A stretch of DNA of 64,000 bases from Chitinophagaceae bacterium (GCA_019638625.1 JAHBTK010000005.1:186001-250000); one strand, 5' to 3'. Shown: positions 1 through 8,571, counted from the stretch's first letter. Translations and numbers: made by a program. The notes: generated from the sequence alone by a model not told the origin.

Positions 1-111
1 TTATTAGTTAAAGAAATTCTTACTGCAGTCGGTGTTATCTTTGGGGTTAAAAATCCGGCTAAAATAGCATATTTGAAATTAATGGAGGGAATGCGGATCC
101 GGTTACCTTAA
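1..111 (+). CDS. C-terminal end of an unidentified protein (partial)
   Basis: Frame 1 is open from the first base to a TAA at 109-111 and gives 36 residues with a natural composition (begins LLVKEILTAVG, ends MRIRLP). The rest of the gene lies outside the window, so no family can be named. It runs in the same direction as grpE, with about 80 bases between. It could be chance, since 36 codons is short, but the hydrophobic-then-basic pattern looks like a real protein tail. Confidence 0.45.
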   Translation, partial: LLVKEILTAVGVIFGVKNPAKIAYLKLMEGMRIRLP

Positions 112-191
112 TTAACTCCGTCATTTTGACCTGATTATAAGCTTGGCAAACTTGTTGTTCCTATAGAAGGCTTCAATAATATTTGGCAATT

Positions 192-758
192 ATGGAAGAT
201 AGAAACAAGAAAGATTCTGAAAATCAGTATAATACAAATGATAATTTGATGGAAAACGAATACGACACAGCGAATTTGTCAGAAAACGAAGAAATAGCTG
301 AGCAAATGACAGGTGATATTGAAAAGTTGAGAGCGGAACTCGCTGACCAAAAAGAGAAATACCTGCGCCTGTATGCGGAATTTGATAACTACAAACGCAG
401 AAGCTCCAAAGAGCGGGTGGAATTGATCCAGACTGCCGGCAAAGATGTGATAGTGTCTCTGCTGGAAGTACTGGATGATTGCGATCGCGCTGAGAAACAA
501 ATCCAGGAGGCTGAACAAACACCGGTTACAGAGGGGGTATTGCTGGTGTTTAACAAGCTGCGCTCCGTGTTGGCATCAAGAGGTGTTAAACCGATGGACT
601 GCATCGGCAAGGATTTTAACCCCGATGAGCAGGAAGCCATCACACAGATACCGGTGACCGATCCAAAACTTAGCGGTAAAGTGATAGATGAAGTAGTGAA
701 GGGCTATTACCTGAATGATAAAATAATACGCTTTGCAAAAGTGGTAGTAGGAAGTTAA
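192..758 (+). CDS. grpE: GrpE, nucleotide exchange factor of DnaK
   Basis: GrpE releases ADP from the Hsp70 chaperone DnaK in the cytoplasm. The 188-residue protein has the usual acidic, variable N-terminus (about 1-50), a long helix with the heptad-like stretch AELADQKEKYLRLYAEFDNYKRR in two parts around residues 50-75, and the compact C-terminal wing ending in a VKGYYLNDKIIRFAKV-type motif. An upstream in-frame TTG at 183 would add three residues; ATG at 192 is preferred. dnaJ follows 83 bases downstream on the same strand, the usual grpE-dnaJ pairing. dnaK is not in the window. Heat-shock regulation is expected, but no operator was recognised. Confidence 0.96.
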   Translation: MEDRNKKDSENQYNTNDNLMENEYDTANLSENEEIAEQMTGDIEKLRAELADQKEKYLRLYAEFDNYKRRSSKERVELIQTAGKDVIVSLLEVLDDCDRAEKQIQEAEQTPVTEGVLLVFNKLRSVLASRGVKPMDCIGKDFNPDEQEAITQIPVTDPKLSGKVIDEVVKGYYLNDKIIRFAKVVVGS

Positions 759-841
759 TGATCCGGTTCCAATATTACTATTACCCTGTCAAATACAAAC
801 CCAATATAATTCAAATAAAAAAATTGGCCGTTTAACATTTT

Positions 842-1990
842 ATGAAAAGAGACTATTACGAGGTGCTGGGTATATCGAAGAGCGCATCTGCAGACGAGAT
901 AAAAAAATCCTACCGGAAAGTAGCGATGCAATACCACCCCGACAGAAACCCCGGAGACAAGGCAGCGGAAGATAAGTTCAAAGAAGCCGCGGAAGCTTAC
1001 GAGGTATTGAGCGATGCCGATAAAAAAGCACAGTACGACCGGTTTGGTCATGCGGGTGTAGGTGGCAGAAACGGTGGTTTCGGCAGCGGAATGAACATGG
1101 ATGATATATTCAGCCAGTTTGGAGATGTATTTAGCGACGATATATTTGGTAGTTTTTTTGGAGGCGGAAGAAGCCGTGGCGGTGGAAGGGCGCGTGGTGC
1201 AAGAGGAAGCAATCTGCGGGTGAAGATCAAATTGAATTACGAGGAGATGGCAAACGGCACTACCAAAACCATCAAAGTAAAAAAATATGTTGGTTGCTCC
1301 AGTTGCAACAGCACCGGGGCTAAAGATAAAGGAGGTGTACAAACCTGCTCCACCTGTGGCGGTACCGGGCAGGTCAGAAAAGTACAAAACACTTTCCTGG
1401 GACAGATGCAGACCGTTACTACCTGCTCCACCTGCAACGGGGAAGGTACTACCATCAGCAACAAGTGTAATACCTGTAAAGGCGAGGGAAGGGTATATGG
1501 AGAAGAAACCGTGAACATAGAGATTCCGGCCGGAGTGCAGGAAGGCATCCAGTTGAGCATGAGTGGCCGGGGAAATGCAGGAGAAAGGGGAGGACCTGCC
1601 GGAGATCTTATCATTTTAATTGAAGAGGAACACCACCCGGAATTGCAGCGCGAAGGACTGAATGTGGTGTACGACCTGCATATTTCCTTTATTGACGCGG
1701 TATTCGGTACACAGGTGGAAGTGCCCACGATAGATGGGAAAGCTAAAATAAAAGTGCCGCCGGGTACACAAAGCGGGAAGATATTCCGGTTGAAGGGAAA
1801 AGGTTTCCCTGCAATTAATTCGTATGAGCGTGGCGATGAAATGATCCACGTGAATGTCTGGACCCCGCAAAATATCAGCAGCGAGGAAAAAGCTATGCTG
1901 GAAAAACTGCAGGATTCTCCCAATTTTAAGCCGCAGCCAGCCAAGGGTGACAAGAGCTTTTTTGAACGGGTGAAAGAAATGTTTGGTTAA
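842..1990 (+). CDS. dnaJ: DnaJ, Hsp40 co-chaperone
   Basis: DnaJ delivers unfolded substrates to DnaK and stimulates its ATPase. All class A (type I) parts are present in the 382 residues: an N-terminal J domain with the HPD motif (YHPDRNPGD near residue 35), a Gly/Phe-rich linker (about 75-120), a zinc domain with four Cys pairs (CSSC, CSTC, CSTC, CNTC, about 150-220), and a C-terminal substrate-binding domain. The first zinc repeat reads CSSCNSTG, with Ser where Gly is usual; the other three are canonical CxxCxGxG. It sits just after grpE. The length is normal for the family. Confidence 0.97.
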   Translation: MKRDYYEVLGISKSASADEIKKSYRKVAMQYHPDRNPGDKAAEDKFKEAAEAYEVLSDADKKAQYDRFGHAGVGGRNGGFGSGMNMDDIFSQFGDVFSDDIFGSFFGGGRSRGGGRARGARGSNLRVKIKLNYEEMANGTTKTIKVKKYVGCSSCNSTGAKDKGGVQTCSTCGGTGQVRKVQNTFLGQMQTVTTCSTCNGEGTTISNKCNTCKGEGRVYGEETVNIEIPAGVQEGIQLSMSGRGNAGERGGPAGDLIILIEEEHHPELQREGLNVVYDLHISFIDAVFGTQVEVPTIDGKAKIKVPPGTQSGKIFRLKGKGFPAINSYERGDEMIHVNVWTPQNISSEEKAMLEKLQDSPNFKPQPAKGDKSFFERVKEMFG

Positions 1991-2077
1991 CGCCGTATCC
2001 AAAGTCCCCGAATCGTTTTTCAGCCGGGGGGGTAAAATTTCGGGTAAGAAACAGATTGCAGGTGCTGTTTACTGTTA

Positions 2078-2674
2078 TCAGAACTGCCAGCCAATCCGGA
2101 TCATCAGGCGGTTAAAATGATAATCGAATTTTTGTACATCCGTGGTTTCCACCGTAGGATTAGGAACATTACTTTCTACCGTAGAAGTGGTGGTCTTTTT
2201 AAACCGTTTATACGAATATCCGGCGCTTAGCAGGAACGCACTGCCCTTTTTACCGGCAGCAACGGCGTATCCCAGCCCCAGGTCGGCATATTCTCCTCCC
2301 CTGTATTCATTTATGGTACGATAAATAGTGTTACTCCAGATATGCAGCCGGTCTTCCGAATCCTTTGCCCAGGGAAGGTTATAGCCGCCATCGGCATACA
2401 GGAATAATTTGTCTTTCTTCAGGTTGATTTCTCTCCGCAGATCCACAAATAACGGAACAGAACGATACCGGTAAAAATCCAGCCCAACCCCCAGTCCCAG
2501 GTACCAGTTTTGACAGGCTACTCCATTTACCGTTTGCAGCCCGGCAGAAACCAGGTCCTTACCGTTGATCAAAGCTACCTGGTTAATTGACCTGAATATA
2601 TACCGCGGCTTATCGTCCTGTGCGCCGGCAGTACCAAAACCGAAAAGCAAACAAACGCATAAGCAATATCTCAT
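2078..2674 (-). CDS. Predicted outer-membrane beta-barrel protein
   Basis: A 198-residue protein with a signal peptide (hydrophobic residues 2-18, AGAQ cleavage region) followed by alternating hydrophobic/polar strands rich in Gly, Tyr and Phe (LGLGVGLDFYRYR, YADGGYNLPW, LSAGYSYKRFKK) and an aromatic C-terminus ending in WQF, typical of outer-membrane barrels. No specific family was recognised. Its ATG overlaps the stop of the upstream LVIVD gene by four bases (ATGA), so the two are translationally coupled and probably act together at the cell envelope. Expression is likely driven by the ECF-type promoter upstream of the LVIVD gene. Confidence 0.75.
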   Translation of the reverse strand: MRYCLCVCLLFGFGTAGAQDDKPRYIFRSINQVALINGKDLVSAGLQTVNGVACQNWYLGLGVGLDFYRYRSVPLFVDLRREINLKKDKLFLYADGGYNLPWAKDSEDRLHIWSNTIYRTINEYRGGEYADLGLGYAVAAGKKGSAFLLSAGYSYKRFKKTTTSTVESNVPNPTVETTDVQKFDYHFNRLMIRIGWQF

Positions 2675-3966
2675 GACTTTTCAATTTCTATTTTACTCAG
2701 GAATCGCAGATCCGAAGGGCTGGAATACGAATACTGGTACAGCCCTTCTGAGGTAACAACTATCGCTATTCCATGCATCGCGATCACATCAAAAGTGACG
2801 ATATTGCTGATGGTGGTTTCCAGCTTTATATTCAGGGGATCAGACGCGTCGTACACCTTGAGACCATCCTGCCCGTCACAAACAAAAAGAATATCACCAT
2901 TCTTTGACAGGCCATGGGGATTGGTCATGGGATATATCTTCTCCAGTACCGGATTTTTAATATCAACAATGTCCAGCACCTCCATTTGATTGGTAAATCC
3001 CTGGCATTGATTACCCGACCGAAGGGTAACATATGCATGAGTATCATCAGCAACCACGGGGTCGCAGCTTGCTACATGCGAAAAACTGCTTTCCTTAACC
3101 GGTTTGCCGCCATTGGAGATATTGTATATATACATGCCGTTGAAGGAACCTATGAAAAGCCTGTCTTTAAAGGGATAGATCGTTTCGATATTCATCCCTA
3201 TTTCCTCCCTGCCATTGAAAGCCGGGTGTTCCGCCTGCTGAATGGAGAAAATATTCAGGTCGCTGTTGGTTACTGTGTACAGGTAATCGCCTACTATGGA
3301 GAACCTGGCCATCGATCCGCCGGCTCCAAAAGGAGAAGGCGCTACACTGGCGGCTGTAGCATAGGAAGAACTGGAAGCCATGGCCATAAATCCGGCTACA
3401 TCGTTGTAAAATACAATCTGCCTGTTTTTGAAGCTGGTACCCCAGAAACCACCATCCCCGCATTCTGCATTAAGGGTGGTGTCCCGCTTCTCCCAGTCCA
3501 CCACTACCTGGTCATTGAGGACGGTATAACCATTATAGTAGTATCGGAACGGAAATACATTTTCTTCCACCTTTACGAGCTTCGCGTTTAGCGGGTCCGC
3601 TATATTCAGTGTAACCAGGTCTGTGAAGGAATCGGCGTACAGTATATCTCCTTTCACCGCCATATCCATATTGCCGGGTATATCAATAAATGCAACTATT
3701 TTGGGTGAGGCGGGCGAAATATTGTCTATAATGTGAATGCCGCGATCTATTTCATTCAGGAAAATATATCTTCCCTTTACAAATATTTTACCGGTCCGCT
3801 CCACCTGCCGCGGACTATTGCTTTTTATATTGGCTCTTACTTCGGCTGTGGTCTTGTAAACGGGTAAAAAATAACTGTATGTCCGTGTACACTTGTCTTT
3901 GATGCAGCCTTGCATGACCAGGGCAAAACATAGAATACCCCAGGAGTGTAGTAATTTCTTTGGCAT
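2671..3966 (-). CDS. LVIVD-repeat lipoprotein
   Basis: A 431-residue lipoprotein: the N-terminus MPKKLLHSWGILCFALVMQGC contains a signal peptide with the lipobox cysteine at about residue 21. The body is a predicted beta-propeller of LVIVD-type repeats, visible as recurring hydrophobic-Asp segments (HIIDNISPASPKIVAFIDIP, LVTLNIADPLNAKLVK, VLDIVDIKNPVLEKIY, LKVYDASDPLNIKLE). Such proteins are surface or periplasmic and their substrate is unknown. The gene starts its own transcription unit 16 bases after an ECF-like promoter motif shared with the upstream sigma gene, and it overlaps the barrel gene downstream by four bases. Confidence 0.85.
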   Translation of the reverse strand: MPKKLLHSWGILCFALVMQGCIKDKCTRTYSYFLPVYKTTAEVRANIKSNSPRQVERTGKIFVKGRYIFLNEIDRGIHIIDNISPASPKIVAFIDIPGNMDMAVKGDILYADSFTDLVTLNIADPLNAKLVKVEENVFPFRYYYNGYTVLNDQVVVDWEKRDTTLNAECGDGGFWGTSFKNRQIVFYNDVAGFMAMASSSSYATAASVAPSPFGAGGSMARFSIVGDYLYTVTNSDLNIFSIQQAEHPAFNGREEIGMNIETIYPFKDRLFIGSFNGMYIYNISNGGKPVKESSFSHVASCDPVVADDTHAYVTLRSGNQCQGFTNQMEVLDIVDIKNPVLEKIYPMTNPHGLSKNGDILFVCDGQDGLKVYDASDPLNIKLETTISNIVTFDVIAMHGIAIVVTSEGLYQYSYSSPSDLRFLSKIEIEKS

Positions 3967-3981
3967 AGCTGTAGTTTTATG

Positions 3982-4011
3982 TTTGGCAATATATACTCAG
4001 GTTTCGTTGCA
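3982..4011 (-). promoter_or_regulatory. Probable ECF sigma promoter of the LVIVD gene
   Basis: Read on the minus strand, this site is TGCAACGAA, 13 bases, TTGCCAAA. The same pair of elements with the same 13-base spacing (TGCAACGAA, 13 bases, TTGTCAAA) lies in front of the ECF sigma gene at 6126-6155. Both end 16-18 bases before the start codon. The AAC core of the upstream box resembles the AAC motif of many ECF -35 boxes. The motif match is read directly; its role is inference. Confidence 0.6.
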
Positions 4012-4034
4012 TCTCCAAAAAATCAAATGCAGAC

Positions 4035-5555
4035 TTACCTGGTGCCGATCGCCCATTGCATGTTGAAACCAACATAAATCAACTGCTGTTTTACGTTGGC
4101 AATGGGTTTGGTAAGATTCACGGCGTTGTAATAAACAGAGGGTCCGATATTCAACGCATAGGGAGTTCCGGAAAACAGTTTTGCCGTTGCACCCAGGTAA
4201 ACGCCCCCCTGCATTTTGTTGAAATAGCTTTTGTTCTCAAAATAAACACCGGCTTTAGTATCGTAATGAATGCCGTTGCTGGAAACCAGGTAAGACAGTT
4301 GCAGACCGGTATTCAGGTACAACGGAAGTTTTCTGCTATTACTGAACTGCCAGTCTATACCCAGTGGCATTTCAATAAAATGGTACCTGTTGGTGTATTT
4401 TTTACCGGTACTGTAGGAGCCTGAGTACCGGGCATAACTTTGCTGGCTGGCATAACTGAAATTGATATTGGCATTGCTGGGATAGGTAATGTCGCCCACG
4501 GTTCTGTTTGTGGTATATTGATGATATTGCAGTCCTCCTGTAAGCGCCAGCCGGGGTTTAAATTTCCATTTGGCATAAGCGCCGGCCAGCCACGAAAAAT
4601 CCCTTCTGACTTCTGATGGCAGTGGGGCCAGAGCCAGCGGCATATTGGTTTGCGGAGCCAGGGCTGCGCTTCCTGATACCGAATTGAGGTTATTATAGGA
4701 CATGGCATCATAGTTCGCCCGTTCAACAGTTTTTTCACCTAAAATATTAACTACATTTCCGTTGTGAATGGAAGAAACTCCGGTGCCGGCCGCTACACCC
4801 CATTCCCAGGATTTTTTCGGATTAAGTTTTACAACGGGTTTGTTTTGATACCCCTCCAGTGATCGCGGTGTTTTCGGGGCATCAAGTGTAAAGGGAGTTA
4901 CCGGTAAAGGAGCTCCGGTAAAGTCTCTGAATTCGTATGCAATATCCGTAGCAGCCGATTGTTGTATATCCTGTTCAGGGATATTGCTTTTTTTTACCTG
5001 TACCGTTGAAAGCCTGCCGGTCTCATCTGTCGATAAATTGCTTTCAATAGGCGCAGGCGTAAGCGGCGAGGCAGAACGGTTGGCTTTACGAACATTCCTG
5101 TCTCTTCCCTGCCTGATCCCGGAGCGGTTCACAAGTTTCTCCGTATTGATACGTTGAGCGGATTGAAGCTCCTCTCCGGTCAATTTGTTTTGAATATTTT
5201 CTCCGGTTGCTTGGTTGTTGTTTTCCCCGGCAGCAACTGCTTCCTCATTTGCTTTTCCACCGGGATTATCCGGCACAATACTGAGCGGTTCCCGGGTTTG
5301 CTCTGCCGGCACATTTTGTATTTCGTTTCCCGCGACTTCCTTATTGTGATGATCGCTGCCGGGCATTGTTGATGTCAACAAATACCCGCCCGTCACCAGC
5401 AATACAATCGCTGCGGGCAGCCACAACAGGATCCTTCTGCGGTTCTTGTCTTTTTTTACGCGTGTGTGTATCTGCGGCCATACTTTCTCTGAAGGGTTCA
5501 CCCGCATTTCGTCAAATAGCCGCTTCACCTGCTTTTCAAAATCATTTTCCGGCAT
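4035..5555 (-). CDS. Membrane-anchored protein with barrel-like C-terminus, probable anti-sigma factor
   Basis: Starting at the ATG at 5555, the protein has 506 residues. Upstream ATGs at 5576 and 5591 would extend it further into the sigma gene; the MPENDFEKQ start is preferred because it resembles the usual start of such proteins. A short charged cytoplasmic segment (about 1-40) is followed by one membrane helix (ILLWLPAAIVLLVTGGYLL, about 42-60), a long low-complexity linker rich in Asn, Glu and Pro, and from about residue 250 a strand-rich C-terminus resembling an OMP_b-brl barrel. It overlaps the 3' end of the ECF sigma gene by 14 bases, which argues that its N-terminus binds the sigma factor. 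A barrel-like domain on a protein with an inner-membrane helix is odd. Confidence 0.7.
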   Translation of the reverse strand: MPENDFEKQVKRLFDEMRVNPSEKVWPQIHTRVKKDKNRRRILLWLPAAIVLLVTGGYLLTSTMPGSDHHNKEVAGNEIQNVPAEQTREPLSIVPDNPGGKANEEAVAAGENNNQATGENIQNKLTGEELQSAQRINTEKLVNRSGIRQGRDRNVRKANRSASPLTPAPIESNLSTDETGRLSTVQVKKSNIPEQDIQQSAATDIAYEFRDFTGAPLPVTPFTLDAPKTPRSLEGYQNKPVVKLNPKKSWEWGVAAGTGVSSIHNGNVVNILGEKTVERANYDAMSYNNLNSVSGSAALAPQTNMPLALAPLPSEVRRDFSWLAGAYAKWKFKPRLALTGGLQYHQYTTNRTVGDITYPSNANINFSYASQQSYARYSGSYSTGKKYTNRYHFIEMPLGIDWQFSNSRKLPLYLNTGLQLSYLVSSNGIHYDTKAGVYFENKSYFNKMQGGVYLGATAKLFSGTPYALNIGPSVYYNAVNLTKPIANVKQQLIYVGFNMQWAIGTR

Positions 5556-6108
5556 ATTGTTCACGTTTAAGTTCATTAGAATGCTTTTCAATCCAGGTTA
5601 TCAACAGGTTCCTGGCACGCATGTACTGCGATCGGGAAGTACCTTCATTGATACCCAGTATCTCCCCGATTTCTACGTGTGTGTATCCTTCCACAGCGTG
5701 CATATTAAACACCGTCTGGTAGCCGGTCGGCAACTGACGTACCAGGTTTGCCAGCTCTTTTGCCTGCATGCTCACCTGCGGATTGTCTTCAGACACCGGG
5801 TGTAAACCACCCATATCCGAAAACGACAGGTCATATTGGTATTTGCTGTTTTGTTTAAGGTAGTTGATGGCGGTATTCACCATTATCCGCCTGATCCAGC
5901 CACCCAGTTCCCCTTCCTGGCGATACTGGTGCAGGTATCGGAATACTTTCACAAATCCTTCCTGCAATACATCCTCCGCATCCGCCAGCGATTTGGTGTA
6001 CCGGTAGCAAACGGCCATCATCTGCTCGGCAAAAGTCTCATACAACTGTTGCTGCGCGGTTGCTTTTCCCTTGAGACAATCTTTTATTAGTAGTTGATAA
6101 TCAGTCAT
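5542..6108 (-). CDS. ECF-type RNA polymerase sigma factor
   Basis: A 188-residue sigma-70 family protein of the extracytoplasmic-function group. Region 2 is visible around residues 20-85 (CYRYTKSLADAEDVLQEGF, GGWIRRIMVNTAINYLK) and region 4 around 120-175 (LPTGYQTVFNMHAVEGYTH, IGEILGINEGTSRSQYMRAR). It has no region 1.1 or 3, as expected for the group. The downstream overlapping gene encodes a likely membrane anti-sigma protein. The promoter-like motif upstream (6126-6155) recurs before the LVIVD gene, suggesting autoregulation plus a local regulon. The target signal is unknown. Confidence 0.93.
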   Translation of the reverse strand: MTDYQLLIKDCLKGKATAQQQLYETFAEQMMAVCYRYTKSLADAEDVLQEGFVKVFRYLHQYRQEGELGGWIRRIMVNTAINYLKQNSKYQYDLSFSDMGGLHPVSEDNPQVSMQAKELANLVRQLPTGYQTVFNMHAVEGYTHVEIGEILGINEGTSRSQYMRARNLLITWIEKHSNELKREQYAGK

Positions 6109-6125
6109 TCCGGTTTAACCATATC

Positions 6126-6155
6126 TTTGACAACCCCTTAAAGTCATTCGTTGCA
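6126..6155 (-). promoter_or_regulatory. Probable autoregulatory ECF promoter
   Basis: Minus-strand reading: TGCAACGAA, 13 bases, TTGTCAAA, ending 18 bases before the sigma-factor ATG at 6108. It is nearly identical in both boxes, spacing and position to the motif at 3982-4011. Confidence 0.6.
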
Positions 6156-6241
6156 CAATTGATCAATTATTTGTGCTGATTTTTGAGAAGGCGGAAACAG
6201 GCAAAATTATATTAAAGGCCTTATATTTAATAGATAATACT

Positions 6242-6619
6242 ATGAACGATAAAGAAAATACCGGGAAAACCCTGGTTTTAGGCGCCTCTGATAACCCGGA
6301 ACGGTATAGCTACCTGGCGATTAACCGGCTGCGGGCTGCCGGTCATCCGGTAATCGCTATCGGAAAAAAAACGTCGAAAGTAGCCGATGTGGAGATCATA
6401 ACGGAACAACAACCGGCAGCAGGCATCGGTACTGTGACCCTGTATCTGAACGCAGGCAATCAGAAGGCGTATTATGACTACATTCTATCCCTGCGCCCGA
6501 AACGAATTATTTTCAACCCCGGCGCCGAAAACCCGGAGTTGGAAGAAATCGCCGCCAAAAACGGTATCCGTACCATGCAGGCATGTACCCTCGTGTTACT
6601 GAGCACCGGTCAGTTCTAG
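6242..6619 (+). CDS. CoA-binding domain protein (YccU-like)
   Basis: A 125-residue single-domain Rossmann-fold protein of the CoA-binding family: TLVLGASDNPERYSYLAI near the N-terminus, then PVIAIGKK and a C-terminal IIFNPGAENPEL segment, all characteristic of the family. The ATG at 6242 is chosen because the family starts directly before the first beta strand; the frame is open further upstream (to 6173) but that extension has no recognisable sequence. It is a cytoplasmic protein and its exact role is unknown. The gene is divergent from the sigma operon. A TATCTTTG box at 6122 is far upstream and not convincing. Confidence 0.85.
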   Translation: MNDKENTGKTLVLGASDNPERYSYLAINRLRAAGHPVIAIGKKTSKVADVEIITEQQPAAGIGTVTLYLNAGNQKAYYDYILSLRPKRIIFNPGAENPELEEIAAKNGIRTMQACTLVLLSTGQF

Positions 6620-6703
6620 CTGAAGGAAAGGATTTCTTATCTTAGGTCAAGCAGATACCTGTTACACTGCGATAGTTTTGTTCTGAACAAAAATTGATCT
6701 TTT

Positions 6704-7018
6704 ATGAAAGAAGAATTCCTTCCTGTTCCTTTGATAAAAAACGAACAGGAAAGCCGGTTTGAAATTATAGTGGAAGGGTACAGGGGCTTTATTGATTTTA
6801 AGGAAAGGAACGCAAGGTTTTACCTTGTCCATACCGAGGTTGCATCGGAACTGGAAGGAAGGGGAGTGGCCACTGCCCTGATTGAGAAAACCCTGGAATA
6901 TATTGAACAACACAACCATACGCTGATCCCGCTGTGTCCCCTGATATTTGCGTATATTAAACGCCACCCGGAATGGAAACGTATTGTGGATAATGATTTT
7001 AAAGGATTCGAAAAATAA
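6704..7018 (+). CDS. GNAT-family N-acetyltransferase (YidJ-type)
   Basis: A 104-residue small acetyltransferase-like protein of the type with a short GNAT fold. The acetyl-CoA binding loop is visible as ELEGRGVATALIEKTLEYI (about 49-67), followed by the family's Pro-x-Cys and HPEW segments (IPLCP, KRHPEWKRIV). The substrate is unknown. A TAGTTTTG box at 6673-6680 matches the Bacteroidota -7 element and would give a leader of under 20 bases, but no TTTG -33 box is seen at the right distance. The pirin gene follows after six bases, so the two are probably cotranscribed. Confidence 0.85.
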   Translation: MKEEFLPVPLIKNEQESRFEIIVEGYRGFIDFKERNARFYLVHTEVASELEGRGVATALIEKTLEYIEQHNHTLIPLCPLIFAYIKRHPEWKRIVDNDFKGFEK

Positions 7019-7024
7019 AAACCC

Positions 7025-7903
7025 ATGTCCAATATAGCATTGATCATTGAGGAACGGGCAACCTCCATCGGAAATTTTATGGTAGGCCGGTTATTACCTT
7101 TCCGGGAAAAAAGGGCAGTAGGTCCCTTTGTATTCATCGACCATATGGGACCCGTAAAAATGAAAGAATACGAAAACTTCGACGTTCCACCTCATCCCCA
7201 TATCGGGTTGTCCACGCTTACTTATCTTTTTGAGGGCGCGATCATGCACAGGGACAGCACAGGGGCTGTAGAGGAGATACAACCCGGGGCTGTTAACTGG
7301 ATGACGGCCGGCAAAGGAGTGGTTCATTCCGAACGTACGCCGGAACACCTTCGTAATTCTGAAAAATCGTTACACGGACTCCAGATATGGGTAGCCCTGC
7401 CCAGAGACAAGGAAGAAACAGCGCCGGTATTTAATCATATAGGTGCAGAAGAACTTCCGCAATGGCAGCAGGACGGGGTCAGTTTCAAATTGATTGCCGG
7501 TGAGGCTTTTGGAAGAAAATCTCCGGTTCCTGTTTATTCTCCTCTTTATTTTATCGAAATAAAAAATACAGATAATGCCAGTTTAAATATTGGTAATCAT
7601 TTATTTGGAGAAAGTGCCCTGTATATTCTGGAAGGTAGTGTACAGAATGACGGGTACACCTATGAGCCCAGGCAGATACTGATAGCGAAAGACAGCTCGC
7701 TGTGTGAATTTGAAATGGCGCCCAATTCCACTGTTTATATTTTTGGCGGTGAGCCTTTTCCTGAAGAACACTTTATTTACTGGAATTTTGTGTCTTCCGA
7801 CAAAAGCCGCATAGAAAAGGCCAGGGAAGACTGGCTTAACCAGGTGTTCCCTAAAGTACCGGGCGAAACCGGTTTTGTTCCTTTACCCCAGGCAAAAAAA
7901 TAA
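7025..7903 (+). CDS. Pirin family protein
   Basis: A 292-residue bicupin of the pirin family. The N-terminal cupin carries the metal-binding His set (PPHPHIGLSTLTYLFEG, about 57-73; later HSERTPEH), and a pirin C-terminal domain follows (about 170-285). Bacterial pirins bind iron; some act as quercetinases and others as regulators, and which applies here cannot be told from sequence. It lies six bases after the GNAT gene. A stem-loop overlaps its stop codon but serves the opposite strand. Confidence 0.9.
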   Translation: MSNIALIIEERATSIGNFMVGRLLPFREKRAVGPFVFIDHMGPVKMKEYENFDVPPHPHIGLSTLTYLFEGAIMHRDSTGAVEEIQPGAVNWMTAGKGVVHSERTPEHLRNSEKSLHGLQIWVALPRDKEETAPVFNHIGAEELPQWQQDGVSFKLIAGEAFGRKSPVPVYSPLYFIEIKNTDNASLNIGNHLFGESALYILEGSVQNDGYTYEPRQILIAKDSSLCEFEMAPNSTVYIFGGEPFPEEHFIYWNFVSSDKSRIEKAREDWLNQVFPKVPGETGFVPLPQAKK

Positions 7904-7925
7904 GGCCGCCCGGTACAGGCGGCCT
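7892..7925 (-). terminator. Rho-independent terminator of the barrel gene at 7957
   Basis: An 8-bp GC-rich stem (AGGCCGCC at 7903-7910 with GGCGGCCT at 7918-7925, 7-base loop) is followed on the minus strand by a run of seven Ts. On the plus strand there is no T-run, so it mainly ends the minus-strand gene, although it overlaps the pirin stop. Confidence 0.85.
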
Positions 7926-7956
7926 GATAAAGGGTATTGATAGTTATTTAATTTGA

Positions 7957-8571
7957 TTATTTGATGATATACCCGATAGAAAGCCCGATTTGTCTTGTAG
8001 TGACTTTCTGATAGTCTCTTTCATATCCGGAGATATTGTTCAACCCACGGGTATAATTGGCACTGATCAGGATACCGTTATTGAATTTGTAACCAATCAA
8101 AGCATTGGCGCCTATTTCAAAACGCTTCAGTATAGAAGCCTGCTCGCCACCTTCTATATCATGTTTTTTGTACATATCTTCCGTCTCACCGTCATATTTT
8201 GCTTTAGCTGAAAGCCCATAAGAAAAGTTGGGACCGACACCCGCAAAAAAGCCCCCCTGGTTGATCAGGAAGTTTACGGGCAGATCCACAGCGTAAACGT
8301 TATGACTGCTTTCGGAACTCATTTTAACGCTTCTTGAGTTGAACAGGAGCTGCGGCTGAATAGAGAACTGCTCTGATAAAGAGTAATCCACGAGAGCACC
8401 TACGTGAAAACCCACTCCGGAAGCGCTCAAAGCTGCCCATTCACCATCTTCTGTGAATTTGGTCTGCGTGCTGTTTTCCTGCACGCCTGCTTTCACGCCC
8501 AGGGTAAATTTCTGAGCTTTAACGGTACTTCCTACTACAAGAGCCAAAAGAACAATAAATGTTTTTTTCAT
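7957..8571 (-). CDS. Porin-family outer-membrane beta-barrel protein
   Basis: A 204-residue protein with a clear signal peptide (MKKTFIVLLALVVGSTVKAQ) and a small eight-strand barrel of the PorT/OMP_b-brl type: repeated Gly/aromatic strands (FTLGVKAGVQENST, GVGFHVGALVDYS, FAGVGPNFSYGLSAK, LIGYKFNNGILISANYTRGL) and a C-terminal GLSIGYIIK. It is predicted to sit in the outer membrane; transport function is not shown. It is monocistronic, with its own terminator downstream, and the MITE-like element lies upstream. Confidence 0.88.
   Translation of the reverse strand: MKKTFIVLLALVVGSTVKAQKFTLGVKAGVQENSTQTKFTEDGEWAALSASGVGFHVGALVDYSLSEQFSIQPQLLFNSRSVKMSSESSHNVYAVDLPVNFLINQGGFFAGVGPNFSYGLSAKAKYDGETEDMYKKHDIEGGEQASILKRFEIGANALIGYKFNNGILISANYTRGLNNISGYERDYQKVTTRQIGLSIGYIIK

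Noticed and set aside
2006..2036. Hairpin CCCCG...CGGGG after dnaJ
   Set aside because: Only five pairs, a 14-base loop and no T-run, so not scored as a terminator.
6122..6129. TATCTTTG as a plus-strand promoter for the CoA-binding gene
   Set aside because: Over 110 bases from the ATG, no -33 box, and it overlaps the minus-strand ECF motif.
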